Assembly (NCBI RefSeq): GCF_002117485.1
Contig: NZ_CP021033.1
Span: forward strand, 372,001-436,000
Length of the DNA: 64,000 nucleotides
Reading direction: 5' to 3'
Source: Rhizobium sp. NXC14
GTDB taxonomy: Bacteria > Pseudomonadota > Alphaproteobacteria > Rhizobiales > Rhizobiaceae
Position 1 is the stretch's first letter, and the number at the start of each line of letters is the position of its first letter. The translations under genes and the position numbers were made by a program. This document shows, in pieces, positions 28,487 to 36,658 of this stretch. The notes under the pieces are model-generated. The model had not been told where the DNA came from. It saw nothing but the letters and a program-made list of their open reading frames with translations, and searched no databases.

Positions 28487-29122
28487 TCAGCGCCGTTGAG
28501 TGAAGAGGCGCTCCAGGGTGCCGAAGGCCAATTCCGCAAAGATTGCGAGCAGGGCTATTGGCACCGCTCCGACGAGAAGGCGCGGCATGTTCATGATCGC
28601 AATGCCGGCATTGATGAAATCGCCAAGCCCGCCGCCGCCGATAAAAGAGGCTAGCGCCGCCCCACCGATGACCTGGATGGCGCTCGTCCTGACGCCCGAC
28701 AGAATCGCGGGAACGGCCAGGGGAAGTTCGATCTCCCACAGCATCTGCCCCGAGCTCATGCCCATTCCATCCGCCGCATCGATCACCGAGGCGTCGATCT
28801 CGCGGATGCCGATGATCGTGTTCAACAATAGCGGCGGCACGGCCAGGACGATGAGGGCGATCACGGACGGCAGCAATCCGATGCCGAGAAAGGGCATCGT
28901 CGCCGACAGGATCGCAAGGCTGGGGATGGAGCGCAAGGCGCCGGCAATATTGACCACCGCAAAGGCGGCGCGCGGTGCCCGTGCGACGACAAATCCGAGC
29001 GGCACCGCGATGACAAAGGCGATGCCGAGCGATAGGACGCACATCAGAAGATGGCGATTGAAAGCCGTGAGGAAGGTACCGGAATTGTTGAAGATCCAGC
29101 TGAATGCATCGATAACGATCAT
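28487..29122 (-). CDS. Quaternary-amine-type ABC permease 1
   Basis: OpuCB/YehW-like permease of 211 residues with five to six membrane segments. The EAA-type loop ASVIDAADGMGMSSGQMLWE and the family-typical GGAALASFIGGGGLGDFINAG are present. It overlaps the second permease by 4 bases. The two small permeases form a heterodimer with the ATPase at 27523. Confidence 0.93.
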   Translation of the reverse strand: MIVIDAFSWIFNNSGTFLTAFNRHLLMCVLSLGIAFVIAVPLGFVVARAPRAAFAVVNIAGALRSIPSLAILSATMPFLGIGLLPSVIALIVLAVPPLLLNTIIGIREIDASVIDAADGMGMSSGQMLWEIELPLAVPAILSGVRTSAIQVIGGAALASFIGGGGLGDFINAGIAIMNMPRLLVGAVPIALLAIFAELAFGTLERLFTQRR

Positions 29123-29751
29123 GCTACCTTCCCTCCGCTGCGCCGGCGCAGCAGCTTTTCGAGCGAGGCAAAACAGTAGTCGGCAAAGAGCGCCAGAAAC
29201 GACGTCAGCAACCCGCCTGCGATGATCTTTTCAGGAAAGCGCTGGTCGATGCCTTCGAAAATTATGACGCCGAGCCCGCCGGCATTGATATAGGCGGCAA
29301 CAGTCGCAATGCCGATGACCGTCACCATGGCGATGCGAAGCCCGCCGACGATATAAGGCACTGCCAGCGGCAGTTCGACTTCCCAGATCCGCCGCGCCGT
29401 GCCGTAGCCCATGCCATCGGCGGCCTCCAATATGTCACGCGGAATAGCCTGAAATCCCATGCCGATATTGCGGATCAGGATCATCAGCGAATAGGCGGCA
29501 AGACCGGTTATGGCGGGTGCCGCGCCGATGCCCATGATGGGAATGAGAAGCGCAAACAGCGCCAGGCTCGGCACCGCAAACAGGATACCAGTGAAGATGA
29601 CGATCACGGCAAAGCTCCGCGGCCGCCTTGCCGCCCATATCCCGACGATCAGCGAGATCACCAGGGCAATGCCAACCGAGGAAAAAACGAGATAGAGGTG
29701 CTCCAACAGTGCTTCGAATAGCCGGTCGAGATGTTTAGGGACCCATTTCAT
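29119..29751 (-). CDS. Quaternary-amine-type ABC permease 2
   Basis: Second OpuC-type permease, 210 residues: an N-terminal MKWVPKHLDRLFEALLEHLY, then membrane segments, the loop RDILEAADGMGYGTARRIWE, and YINAGGLGVIIFEGI. ATG at 29751 is chosen because upstream in-frame sequence has no similarity to the family. It follows the PhnD-like gene by 37 bases and overlaps the next permease. Confidence 0.92.
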   Translation of the reverse strand: MKWVPKHLDRLFEALLEHLYLVFSSVGIALVISLIVGIWAARRPRSFAVIVIFTGILFAVPSLALFALLIPIMGIGAAPAITGLAAYSLMILIRNIGMGFQAIPRDILEAADGMGYGTARRIWEVELPLAVPYIVGGLRIAMVTVIGIATVAAYINAGGLGVIIFEGIDQRFPEKIIAGGLLTSFLALFADYCFASLEKLLRRRSGGKVA

Positions 29752-29788
29752 CGTCGAGACCTCCGCATCGGGGCGCTCTTTCGCCTGT

Positions 29789-30607
29789 CTACCATGAGAT
29801 CCCCAATCTGCGATCGGCGTCGTCTGCTCTCTGCGGCAGAATATCGTAGGCCGAGGGAACGACCGTTGAGAACCGCTTGAGGCCGAGCTGCACCAGAACC
29901 GCCGCTCCCTCAGCCGTTCCATGCAATGTCACGAGGCTTTGCTGCAACGCTGCGGCGACGCCCGACGGCAATGTCTGCGAGGCAACCAGCAGCGGCGCCG
30001 GAAGCGGTTCGGTCGTCGCCAGAATACGCAGACCATCGATCGCATCGGGTTCGTGCATCCGCAACAATTGGAAGGCGTAAGCGTCGATCGCACCCGCATC
30101 GATCCTGCCGTCCTTGAGGGCGGCGACGATGCCCGACGGGTTGAGCAGCGGTCCGACCGTCATGCTCTGCTTCATTTTCCCGGCAAACCGGTCGGCAAGG
30201 AAAGAACGCGCTGCGTGATAGCCCGATTGGGAATCGCGCACAGTCCAGCCCCAGCGTGCCGCTGCGAGATCCTCCACAGCGTTTACCGGCCCGGTGGAGG
30301 CGACGAGAATGTGGCTGGCGTAGAGCGGCTGGTCCAAAGACCATGCCTCGCTCGAGACGGGTGCGGCAAGCACCGTCGGTCGCGCAGCCTCGGGCATGTG
30401 CGAAAACGGATAGCCGCACATGAAGACCGCTCCCATGTCCGGCCTCGCCCACAGCTCCGACAACGGTGCCGGTGCTGCGTGAGCGATGATCTCGAGTTCG
30501 ATGCCGGACTGCAGACTGACCTGCGCAAACAGCGCATCCCACAGGCCGCGAATGCACGGACTGAGATTATACATTCTCGAACAGGCGATCGGCTTGGACA
30601 ACACCAT
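29789..30607 (-). CDS. PhnD/SsuA-like substrate-binding fold protein without signal peptide
   Basis: A 272-residue protein with the fold of phosphonate/phosphite-type binding proteins: MGAVFMCGYPFSHM, WTVRDSQSGYHAARSFLADR, DGRIDAGAIDAYAFQLL, and TTEPLPAPLLVASQTLP match the usual landmarks. No signal peptide is visible, so it may be cytoplasmic: a ligand sensor, a carrier or an enzyme-like orphan domain. It is embedded in the betaine-type transport operon, 5 bases after the cyclodeaminase-like gene. A start further upstream that would add a signal peptide is not available without overlapping that gene. Confidence 0.8.
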   Translation of the reverse strand: MVLSKPIACSRMYNLSPCIRGLWDALFAQVSLQSGIELEIIAHAAPAPLSELWARPDMGAVFMCGYPFSHMPEAARPTVLAAPVSSEAWSLDQPLYASHILVASTGPVNAVEDLAAARWGWTVRDSQSGYHAARSFLADRFAGKMKQSMTVGPLLNPSGIVAALKDGRIDAGAIDAYAFQLLRMHEPDAIDGLRILATTEPLPAPLLVASQTLPSGVAAALQQSLVTLHGTAEGAAVLVQLGLKRFSTVVPSAYDILPQRADDADRRLGISW

Positions 30608-30612
30608 GGCAA

Positions 30613-31617
30613 TTATGCGAACCGCAGCCGTTGGCCGATGTTCATCTCTCTTGCCTTGTCGACCATGGCGGCGCCGAGCGCCACATCGGTGGTGCTGAGG
30701 CCGCGGTGCCAGAACAGGATCGTCTCCTCATCGCTCTCGCGGCCGGGCTTCCTGCCGCAAATGATCTGGCCGATTTCGGCGTGCAGGTTCTCGGCCGTCA
30801 CCTTGCCCTCGTCGACGTGACGGCGAAGCGCCCCGAAAGGCTTGCCGGGGCCGCATTGTCCCCAATCGTCGACGACGACCTTGTCCATGATGTCCGTGAG
30901 ATCGAATTCGAGTGCGCTCATCGTGCCATAGGGCACAACGAATGCTCCCTTCTTGACCCATTCGGTCTTGAACAGCGGCGCCGGTTCCGGCAGGCGGCTG
31001 GCCTCGACCATGATGTCGGCGTCCTTGAGGCAATCCTCCCAATTGTCGGTAACGACGATCTTCTTGCCGAGATCGGCCTCAAGACGCTTGGCGAAGGCAT
31101 TGCGGCTTTCCGGGCGGCGCGAATGCACGCGGATTTCCTCGAAGTCGAAGAGATGGTCGAGAAGTCGGACATTCCAGTAAGAGGTTCCGCGCGCACCGAT
31201 ATGACCGAGCACCCTGCTGTCCTTGCGAGCGAGATATTTCGCGCCAAGAGCGGTGACGGCGCCGGTGCGCATGTCGGTGATGGCAGTCGCGTCGATGATG
31301 GCCTTCGGCACACCCGTATTCGGGTCGAACAGGTTGAGGACCGCAAGCTCCGAAGGCAGGTCCACCTTGTAGTTGTCGACGAAGTCGCCGACGACTTTGA
31401 CGCCGGCATAATTCAGCGCTTTGACATAGCCGCGAAGCACATTGAAATGGCCTTTGTCGGAGCTCTCCGGCACAAGATGAACCCGCGGCTCGATGACGGT
31501 TTCACCCCTGCCCTGCGCATCCAGCGCCTTCGACACCGCATCGAGAATCTCGTCATTGGTCAGCCCCAGCGCCTTGGCATCGAGGGCGTTGAGATAATCG
31601 ATCCAGATTTCCTGCAT
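30613..31617 (-). CDS. Ornithine cyclodeaminase / mu-crystallin family enzyme
   Basis: NAD(P)-dependent enzyme of 334 residues. The dinucleotide region is unusual, GHIGARGTSYWNVRLL in place of GxGxQA. DATAITDMRTGAVTALGAKYLA and the catalytic-site neighbourhood DDWGQCG are recognisable family features. Members convert ornithine to proline or reduce imines/ketimines; others act in ectoine and opine pathways. Here it accompanies a betaine-type transporter and a lyase homologue, so it probably handles the amino-acid-derived substrate or a product. ATG at 31617 is chosen on domain start. Confidence 0.88.
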   Translation of the reverse strand: MQEIWIDYLNALDAKALGLTNDEILDAVSKALDAQGRGETVIEPRVHLVPESSDKGHFNVLRGYVKALNYAGVKVVGDFVDNYKVDLPSELAVLNLFDPNTGVPKAIIDATAITDMRTGAVTALGAKYLARKDSRVLGHIGARGTSYWNVRLLDHLFDFEEIRVHSRRPESRNAFAKRLEADLGKKIVVTDNWEDCLKDADIMVEASRLPEPAPLFKTEWVKKGAFVVPYGTMSALEFDLTDIMDKVVVDDWGQCGPGKPFGALRRHVDEGKVTAENLHAEIGQIICGRKPGRESDEETILFWHRGLSTTDVALGAAMVDKAREMNIGQRLRFA

Positions 31618-31700
31618 TTCCCGCTTCTCCACATTCCTGCCCGCTGCCGACCGGACGGATTTTCGAACAACCCCTTGAAAGGATCGCCGCCCCAGACCGC

Positions 31701-31720
31701 GGCCGGATGGATATCCGGCC
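31701..31720 (-). repeat. Stem-loop after the betaine-type binding-protein gene
   Basis: GGCCGGAT-GGAT-ATCCGGCC: a perfect 8-bp stem with tetraloop, 15 bases after the binding-protein stop and before the cyclodeaminase-like gene. No T-tract follows. It is likely an mRNA processing or stabilising element. Confidence 0.6.
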
Positions 31721-31735
31721 ACGGGGGCATGACAA

Positions 31736-32623
31736 TCATTTCGGCAGCAGGCCGTTTTCCTTCAAGAAGTCGACCGCCACGTCCTTGGCTTCCTCGTGAT
31801 CGGTCTCGACCTTGGCATTGAGGACCCGCATTTTCTCATTGTCGAGATGGGAGCCAACCGCTTCCAGCAGTTCGGCAACCTTCGGGTTGGCCTTGAGCAC
31901 GTCCTGGCGAACAACGGGCGCCACGTAGTAGGGCGGAAACAGACCTTTGTCGTCTGCCAGCGGCACGAGGTTCTTCGAGCCGATCTGCCAGTCGGTCGCT
32001 GCACCGTTGGCAACGTCGATGTCCTTTTGTTCCAGCGCGTCGTAACGAAGACCAAGCTTGGCGAACTGCTTGAACTCCTTGAACTCGGCGTCGTAGACGC
32101 GCTTCAGACCGGGCAGGCCGTCGGCGCGATCGGGAAATTCAGCACCGCCGCCGAAGACCAGTGTCTTGGAGACCTTGGCGAGATCCGACAGGCTCTTCAG
32201 ATTGTTGGCCTGCGCCGTTTCCTGCCGGACGACGATGACATAGCCGTTGTTGATGCCGCTCGGCTTCAGCCATGTGAGGTTGAATTGCTTGGCGTAGAAG
32301 TCCTTGACCTGGGTGTAGACCTTGTCGGCATCGGTCGACATCTCGCCCTTGACGACAGACGCGAGCGCCGTCCCGGTATATTCCGGATAGAGATCGATCT
32401 CGCCGGCCACCAATGCCTGATGCGCAATCAGCGTGCCGCCGAGATTGATCTTGCGCTCGACCGTGAAGCCGGCGTTTTCCAGAACGGCTGAATACATTTC
32501 AGCGAGGATGAACTGCTCGGTGAAATTCTTGCTGCCGACCTTGATAGTCTCTGCGGATGCAGACTGGAACATGACGGCTGCGATGATGCCGGCTGCAAAT
32601 ATGCCCTTTGTCCAATTTTTCAT
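31736..32623 (-). CDS. Quaternary-amine-type periplasmic binding protein (OpuCC/OsmX-like)
   Basis: Binding protein of 295 residues with a Sec signal peptide (KGIFAAGIIAAVMFQSASA). The mature N-terminus ETIKVGSKNFTEQFILAEMY, NLGGTLIAHQALVAGEIDLY and PEYTGTALASVVKG are hallmarks of the choline/glycine-betaine OpuBC/OpuCC class. The aromatic residues that would cage a trimethylammonium group cannot be placed without a structure. ATG at 32623 is chosen because GAGGGA lies 6-11 bases upstream; the ATG two codons earlier is too close to it. Substrate: a quaternary amine or compact amino-acid betaine, unproven. Confidence 0.92.
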   Translation of the reverse strand: MKNWTKGIFAAGIIAAVMFQSASAETIKVGSKNFTEQFILAEMYSAVLENAGFTVERKINLGGTLIAHQALVAGEIDLYPEYTGTALASVVKGEMSTDADKVYTQVKDFYAKQFNLTWLKPSGINNGYVIVVRQETAQANNLKSLSDLAKVSKTLVFGGGAEFPDRADGLPGLKRVYDAEFKEFKQFAKLGLRYDALEQKDIDVANGAATDWQIGSKNLVPLADDKGLFPPYYVAPVVRQDVLKANPKVAELLEAVGSHLDNEKMRVLNAKVETDHEEAKDVAVDFLKENGLLPK

Positions 32624-32737
32624 AATCATTCCCTCTTGTTGACTTTTCAATGAACGAACCGGCGGCATCCCCAGAATAACCGTCGGCATGACCGGTCGGC
32701 GCCCTGCCCTTCTTGGTGGGGCAGTGGCGAACCGGGC

Positions 32738-34243
32738 TTATTGCGGGCCAAGCCCGATCAATGCGGCGATCGTCGCAAAATCCGGCCCCTGCGCGCGGTC
32801 CTCTTCAAGCGCCGGGACGTGGCTGCGGACGAATGCATAGGCCCCGGCCGATCCCTTGCCCAATTCGCCTGAGACGCCGCGCAGCTCGAGGGCCTGTGCC
32901 GAGGCAATCAGTTCGATGGCGACGAGATAACGCAGGCGCTCGACGATCGCCTGCGTCTTTGCCAAAACGCTCGGGGCCATCGACGCCTGATCTTCGACAC
33001 CATCGGCGACCGGAAGGGGCGAGAGCGAAACTGGCATGGCGAGATGACGGATTTCGGCTTCCATGGCCGAGACGGTCTTTTGCACTGTCGCAAAACCGGT
33101 CCGGCTCTGGCCCATCGGGGTCAGGAAGCGTGGAAGGTCGGACATGCCAGGCGACATGATCTTCATGATCCGATAGGCGGTGCCTGCCGCACAATGCGCC
33201 ATCGCCTGCCCCAGCCGTTCCCAGGCGAGGACAAAAGCGGTCATGTCGAAATTGCCATGCGCAAGAATGACGCCCTCTGAGGCGATGACGACAGGATTGT
33301 CGCTGGAGCTGACGAGATCTATCTCCGTCGCCTGCCTTGCCTCATCGATCGCATGCCTCAACGCACCCCAGACCTGCGGCGTGCAGCGGTAGCTCAATGG
33401 ATCCTGGAGACGTCTTGCGGCATCGGCGGCGAGCAAGGAGCTTCCCGAAAGCAACTCCATCAGCTGAGCGGCGACGCGGCGCTGCCCGAAGGCCGGTCTC
33501 GCAGCCAGAGCGCGGTCGTCGAAGACGCTGACATTGGCCCTGAACGCTTCGAAATTAACGGCAATCGCCTTCAGAGACCAATCGAAAAGCCGCTCGATAT
33601 CCTCAAGCGCCAAGCAGGCGAGGCCGATGGAGAGGCTGTTGGCCACGACAAGCGCATGCCCGTCCTTCGGCGCCAATTCGAGAGGTTTCAGGCCGGCCCT
33701 TTCCAGGGCGATGCCGGCCGGCAGCACTTCGCCGCCAAGCTCGATCTCGCCGAAGCCGAGAAGCGCCCGGCTCATATGGGCAAGCGGAGCCAAATCCGCA
33801 GCACCGATCGAGCCCAATGACGGGACGACAGGATGGACACCTGCGTTGATGGCGGCGATCAGACCACGGAACACGTTCAGCGAAATGCCGGAACCGCCCG
33901 CCGCCATGCCGACTGCCCTGACGGCCATCATCGCCCGCACGGATTCCTGGGCAAGCGGCTTTCCGACGCCGACCGCGCGGGCTTGCGGCACACGCATCTG
34001 AAACGCCACCAGATCTTCCGTTGCAAGTCGTGTATCGACCCCCGCTCCCAGTCCCGTCGTCAGGCCGTAAACCGGCAGATCCCTTTCCGTATAGCGATCG
34101 ACGACGGCGCGCGCCGCCATAATCCGGGCCTCGACCTCGGCGGAGATTTCGATCCTGGCGTGACGACGGGCAATTGCCGCGATGTCCTCGACCGTCGGTG
34201 GCGACGCGCTGAAGGTGATCGATGGAGAATGGGTGGCGCTCAC
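32738..34243 (-). CDS. Histidine/aromatic ammonia-lyase homologue lacking the MIO triad
   Basis: HAL/PAL superfamily protein of 501 residues. The early active-site Tyr region is present (VYGLTTGLGAGV) and so are downstream landmarks (QDPLSYRCTPQVWGALRHAI, SSSDNPVV). The segment that in histidine ammonia-lyase reads G-A-S-G-D-L-A-P is here GSIGAADLAPLAH (about residues 144-156). The Ala-Ser-Gly triad that cyclises to the MIO electrophile is replaced by Ala-Ala with a one-residue deletion, so MIO cannot form. It may be a cofactor-free lyase for substrates with a better leaving group, as described for ergothionase. The start is a GTG overlapping the regulator stop (GTGA). Confidence 0.88.
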   Translation of the reverse strand: MSATHSPSITFSASPPTVEDIAAIARRHARIEISAEVEARIMAARAVVDRYTERDLPVYGLTTGLGAGVDTRLATEDLVAFQMRVPQARAVGVGKPLAQESVRAMMAVRAVGMAAGGSGISLNVFRGLIAAINAGVHPVVPSLGSIGAADLAPLAHMSRALLGFGEIELGGEVLPAGIALERAGLKPLELAPKDGHALVVANSLSIGLACLALEDIERLFDWSLKAIAVNFEAFRANVSVFDDRALAARPAFGQRRVAAQLMELLSGSSLLAADAARRLQDPLSYRCTPQVWGALRHAIDEARQATEIDLVSSSDNPVVIASEGVILAHGNFDMTAFVLAWERLGQAMAHCAAGTAYRIMKIMSPGMSDLPRFLTPMGQSRTGFATVQKTVSAMEAEIRHLAMPVSLSPLPVADGVEDQASMAPSVLAKTQAIVERLRYLVAIELIASAQALELRGVSGELGKGSAGAYAFVRSHVPALEEDRAQGPDFATIAALIGLGPQ

Positions 34244-35007
34244 TGCTTCTCTCCGAGAATGGCGACGGGCTTCGAAGGACCCTTGGTGGACCGCGCTTCC
34301 AGCCGATATTGCGCGCCGGGATAGTATAACAGCGCGCAGGTCACGACGGCCTCGCCCGACCAGGTCCTTCGAAAGACGCGCAGGCAAGGGTGATCATTCT
34401 TCAGGCCAAGATATTTGCGGATCGTCGTGTCCGGTTTGACGGCCTGGACGATATGTTCGAACGCCGTTATCGGCGCCACCTTCGTCAGATATTCGTTCGG
34501 CGTCATGCTGCTGAAATCGGTCGACAGATAGTCTGGCGCGACCAGCGGATTGACGTAGCGCTCCTCGACCTGAATGGGCTGGTCGTTTTCCAGGTGCACG
34601 ATCAGCGAATGCATCACCTCAGCGCCGAGGGTCAGTTCGAGCGCGTCGGCAACATTGGCATCCGCCTTCATCAAACCGGCCTGGACAACCGCCGCCTTGT
34701 GCGTGTGACCCCGCTCCAGTATTTCGTCGGCTATGTTGCGAATTTGAAGCAGATCGACGTCAAGGTGCTTTGGCGACACGAAGGTTCCGATGCCGGCGGA
34801 TCGCTTGAGGACACCCTCGAACATCAACTCCCGCAGCGCCCGGTTCGCCGTCATGCGGCTGACGCCGAATGCCGCCACCAGTTCGCTTTCGGAAGATACC
34901 CGGTCTCCCGGCTGCAGCTTGCCCTCGGCAATCTCGGCCAGGATCTGCTCCTTGATCCTGATATATTGGCGCGCCTCGCTGGCGGCCGGCTTGACCGCTT
35001 TCGTCAT
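34240..35007 (-). CDS. HutC-like GntR regulator with UTRA domain
   Basis: GntR/HutC-family regulator of 255 residues. The winged helix is near residues 12-80 (QILAEIAEGKLQPGDRVSSE, FGVSRMTANRALRELMFEGV), followed by a UTRA ligand-binding domain (MHSLIVHLENDQPIQVEERY, TWSGEAVVTCALLYYPGAQY). HutC proteins bind urocanate and control histidine catabolism. Here the regulator sits inside a run with a HAL homologue, so its effector may be an unsaturated acid. Its likely operator is the palindrome at 38228-38241. It overlaps both neighbours by a few bases. Confidence 0.93.
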   Translation of the reverse strand: MTKAVKPAASEARQYIRIKEQILAEIAEGKLQPGDRVSSESELVAAFGVSRMTANRALRELMFEGVLKRSAGIGTFVSPKHLDVDLLQIRNIADEILERGHTHKAAVVQAGLMKADANVADALELTLGAEVMHSLIVHLENDQPIQVEERYVNPLVAPDYLSTDFSSMTPNEYLTKVAPITAFEHIVQAVKPDTTIRKYLGLKNDHPCLRVFRRTWSGEAVVTCALLYYPGAQYRLEARSTKGPSKPVAILGEKQ

Positions 35008-35855
35008 GACAGCCTCGCCATGCCATTGTCGAGGATGGTCACGCCCCGGGAAGCAACGATCCCCCGGAAGCGAATTTCAGCGTCGTTGCGCCACATCTGC
35101 AGGGTGATCGTTTCTCCGGGAAAGATCGCTGCGCTGAACCGCGCCGCGATCGCGCTCAAACCGGCAGCCATCCCTGGATCGATGGCGGCGATGATGGCGT
35201 AGCCCGCATAACCGAAGCTGCATAGCCCATGCAGGATCGGCCGATCGAAGCCGCTGCTGCCCGCTGCCCGTGGGTCGACATGCAGCGGATTGCGATCGCC
35301 GTTCAGGCGATAAAGCAGCGCGGCGTTACCGGGGATGTCGACGTTGAATTCGACGTCAGGCTCTCTGTCCGGGACTTTGGACAGAGGTTCAGGCGCTAAT
35401 CCCGCCGAACCGCAGCCACCGTCGCCGCGGCAGGCGTTCGTCTGCACGATCGTCGCGATCGGCTCGTCACCGTCCACGGTTGCGATCATGCGCTCGAAGC
35501 TGACGAACATGGCTTTCTCAACGCCGCGATCGACCACTGACAAGACGCGCGACCGGGAGATCAGCGGCACATCGAGAGGGACCGGCCGGTGGATCGCCAG
35601 GCGATGTTCGGAATGCACCAGACGCGCCCAGTCGACACCCGTCTGCTGCATCCAGGGGCCCGGATGCGCCACGATATTGGCAAGCGTCGGTGCAGTGACC
35701 AGATCGCGTTCGTAGACGTAGTTCAACGCGTTTTCGTCGAGCGGGTTGGTGCCGTAGCCGACCGACAGGGCGTAGAGGATGGCATCCCTTGCGGTGACCA
35801 CATGCGTCGCTTGCGGCACCGGGAAATCGAGAATGGATTGGGCCGACAGCGTCAC
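35004..35855 (-). CDS. MaoC-type (R)-specific enoyl-CoA hydratase
   Basis: Double hot-dog hydratase of 283 residues. The C-terminal half carries the hydratase-2 active-site block DRNPLHVDPRAAGSSGFDRP followed by ILHGLCSFGYAG, with the Asp/His pair in place. The N-terminal half resembles that of peroxisomal hydratase 2 (YALSVGYGTNP). It adds water to a trans-2-enoyl-CoA. The start is a GTG overlapping the SDR stop (GTGA). Together with the CoA-transferase and dehydrogenase it makes a short beta-oxidation-like module; no thiolase is present. Confidence 0.92.
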   Translation of the reverse strand: MTLSAQSILDFPVPQATHVVTARDAILYALSVGYGTNPLDENALNYVYERDLVTAPTLANIVAHPGPWMQQTGVDWARLVHSEHRLAIHRPVPLDVPLISRSRVLSVVDRGVEKAMFVSFERMIATVDGDEPIATIVQTNACRGDGGCGSAGLAPEPLSKVPDREPDVEFNVDIPGNAALLYRLNGDRNPLHVDPRAAGSSGFDRPILHGLCSFGYAGYAIIAAIDPGMAAGLSAIAARFSAAIFPGETITLQMWRNDAEIRFRGIVASRGVTILDNGMARLS

Positions 35856-36658
35856 GATGCGGCTCCGCTGGATGCCACGGGTTTGCGAATGCCACCGGAC
35901 AGGCGGATGCCGCCGTCGACGGAAAGCAATTCGCCAGTGACGAAGTCTGCCCCCTGAACAAGCCAGACAATCGCGCCGGCAACGTCTTCCGGCGTTGCGA
36001 CCCGGCCGAGCGGCGCGGATTCCGAAAATCGCTTGGCAATGGCGCCATAGGCATCCGGCCCGAGCGTATCGCGCATCCAGCGCGTATCGATGATGCCGGG
36101 GCAAACCGCGTTCACCCGGATATCGGGACCGCAGGTGCGCGCTAGCGCCAGGGTCAGCGCATTGAGCGCGCCCTTGGAGGCCGTATAGGCAAGCGAACTG
36201 CCGCCGCCGGTAAAGGCAACGTTGGATGAGACATTGACGATCGCACCGCCGCCGCTGTCACGCATCGCAGGCACCGCCGCCCGGCACATCTGGTAGGCCC
36301 CGATGACATTGACGCCGAAAACACTCTGAAAATCCTCTGCCGACAATGTCTCGAGATCGAAAGGATCCGATTTGACCGTCGTTGCGGCATTGTTCACCAG
36401 GGCGTCGAGCCGCCCCCACCGTTTAACGGCCGTCGCAACCATCCGGCGGCAGGCCGCATCGTCGGCAACATCGGCCTGGACGATCTCGACCTGCGCGCCC
36501 AGGCTGCGGCAGATATCGGCCGTTTCATCGGCCTCTTTCTTGCTGCGGCTGTAATTGACCACCACCCGGGCACCGCCCTCGGCGAACTGCTTCACGCATG
36601 CGGCCCCGACGCCTGTTGCCGAGCCCGTGACGATGATGACGGCTCCATCGATTTTCAT
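35852..36658 (-). CDS. Short-chain dehydrogenase/reductase
   Basis: Classical SDR of 268 residues: cofactor motif TGSATGVGAA near residue 11, NNAATTV, catalytic Ser in VNVSSNVAF, YTASK (Tyr and Lys), PGIIDT, and the C-terminal GELLSVDGGI. Asn-Tyr-Ser after the second strand suggests NADP or mixed cofactor use. By context it is a candidate 3-hydroxyacyl-CoA dehydrogenase acting after the MaoC hydratase. Its start overlaps the CoA-transferase stop (ATGA). Confidence 0.92.
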   Translation of the reverse strand: MKIDGAVIIVTGSATGVGAACVKQFAEGGARVVVNYSRSKKEADETADICRSLGAQVEIVQADVADDAACRRMVATAVKRWGRLDALVNNAATTVKSDPFDLETLSAEDFQSVFGVNVIGAYQMCRAAVPAMRDSGGGAIVNVSSNVAFTGGGSSLAYTASKGALNALTLALARTCGPDIRVNAVCPGIIDTRWMRDTLGPDAYGAIAKRFSESAPLGRVATPEDVAGAIVWLVQGADFVTGELLSVDGGIRLSGGIRKPVASSGAAS

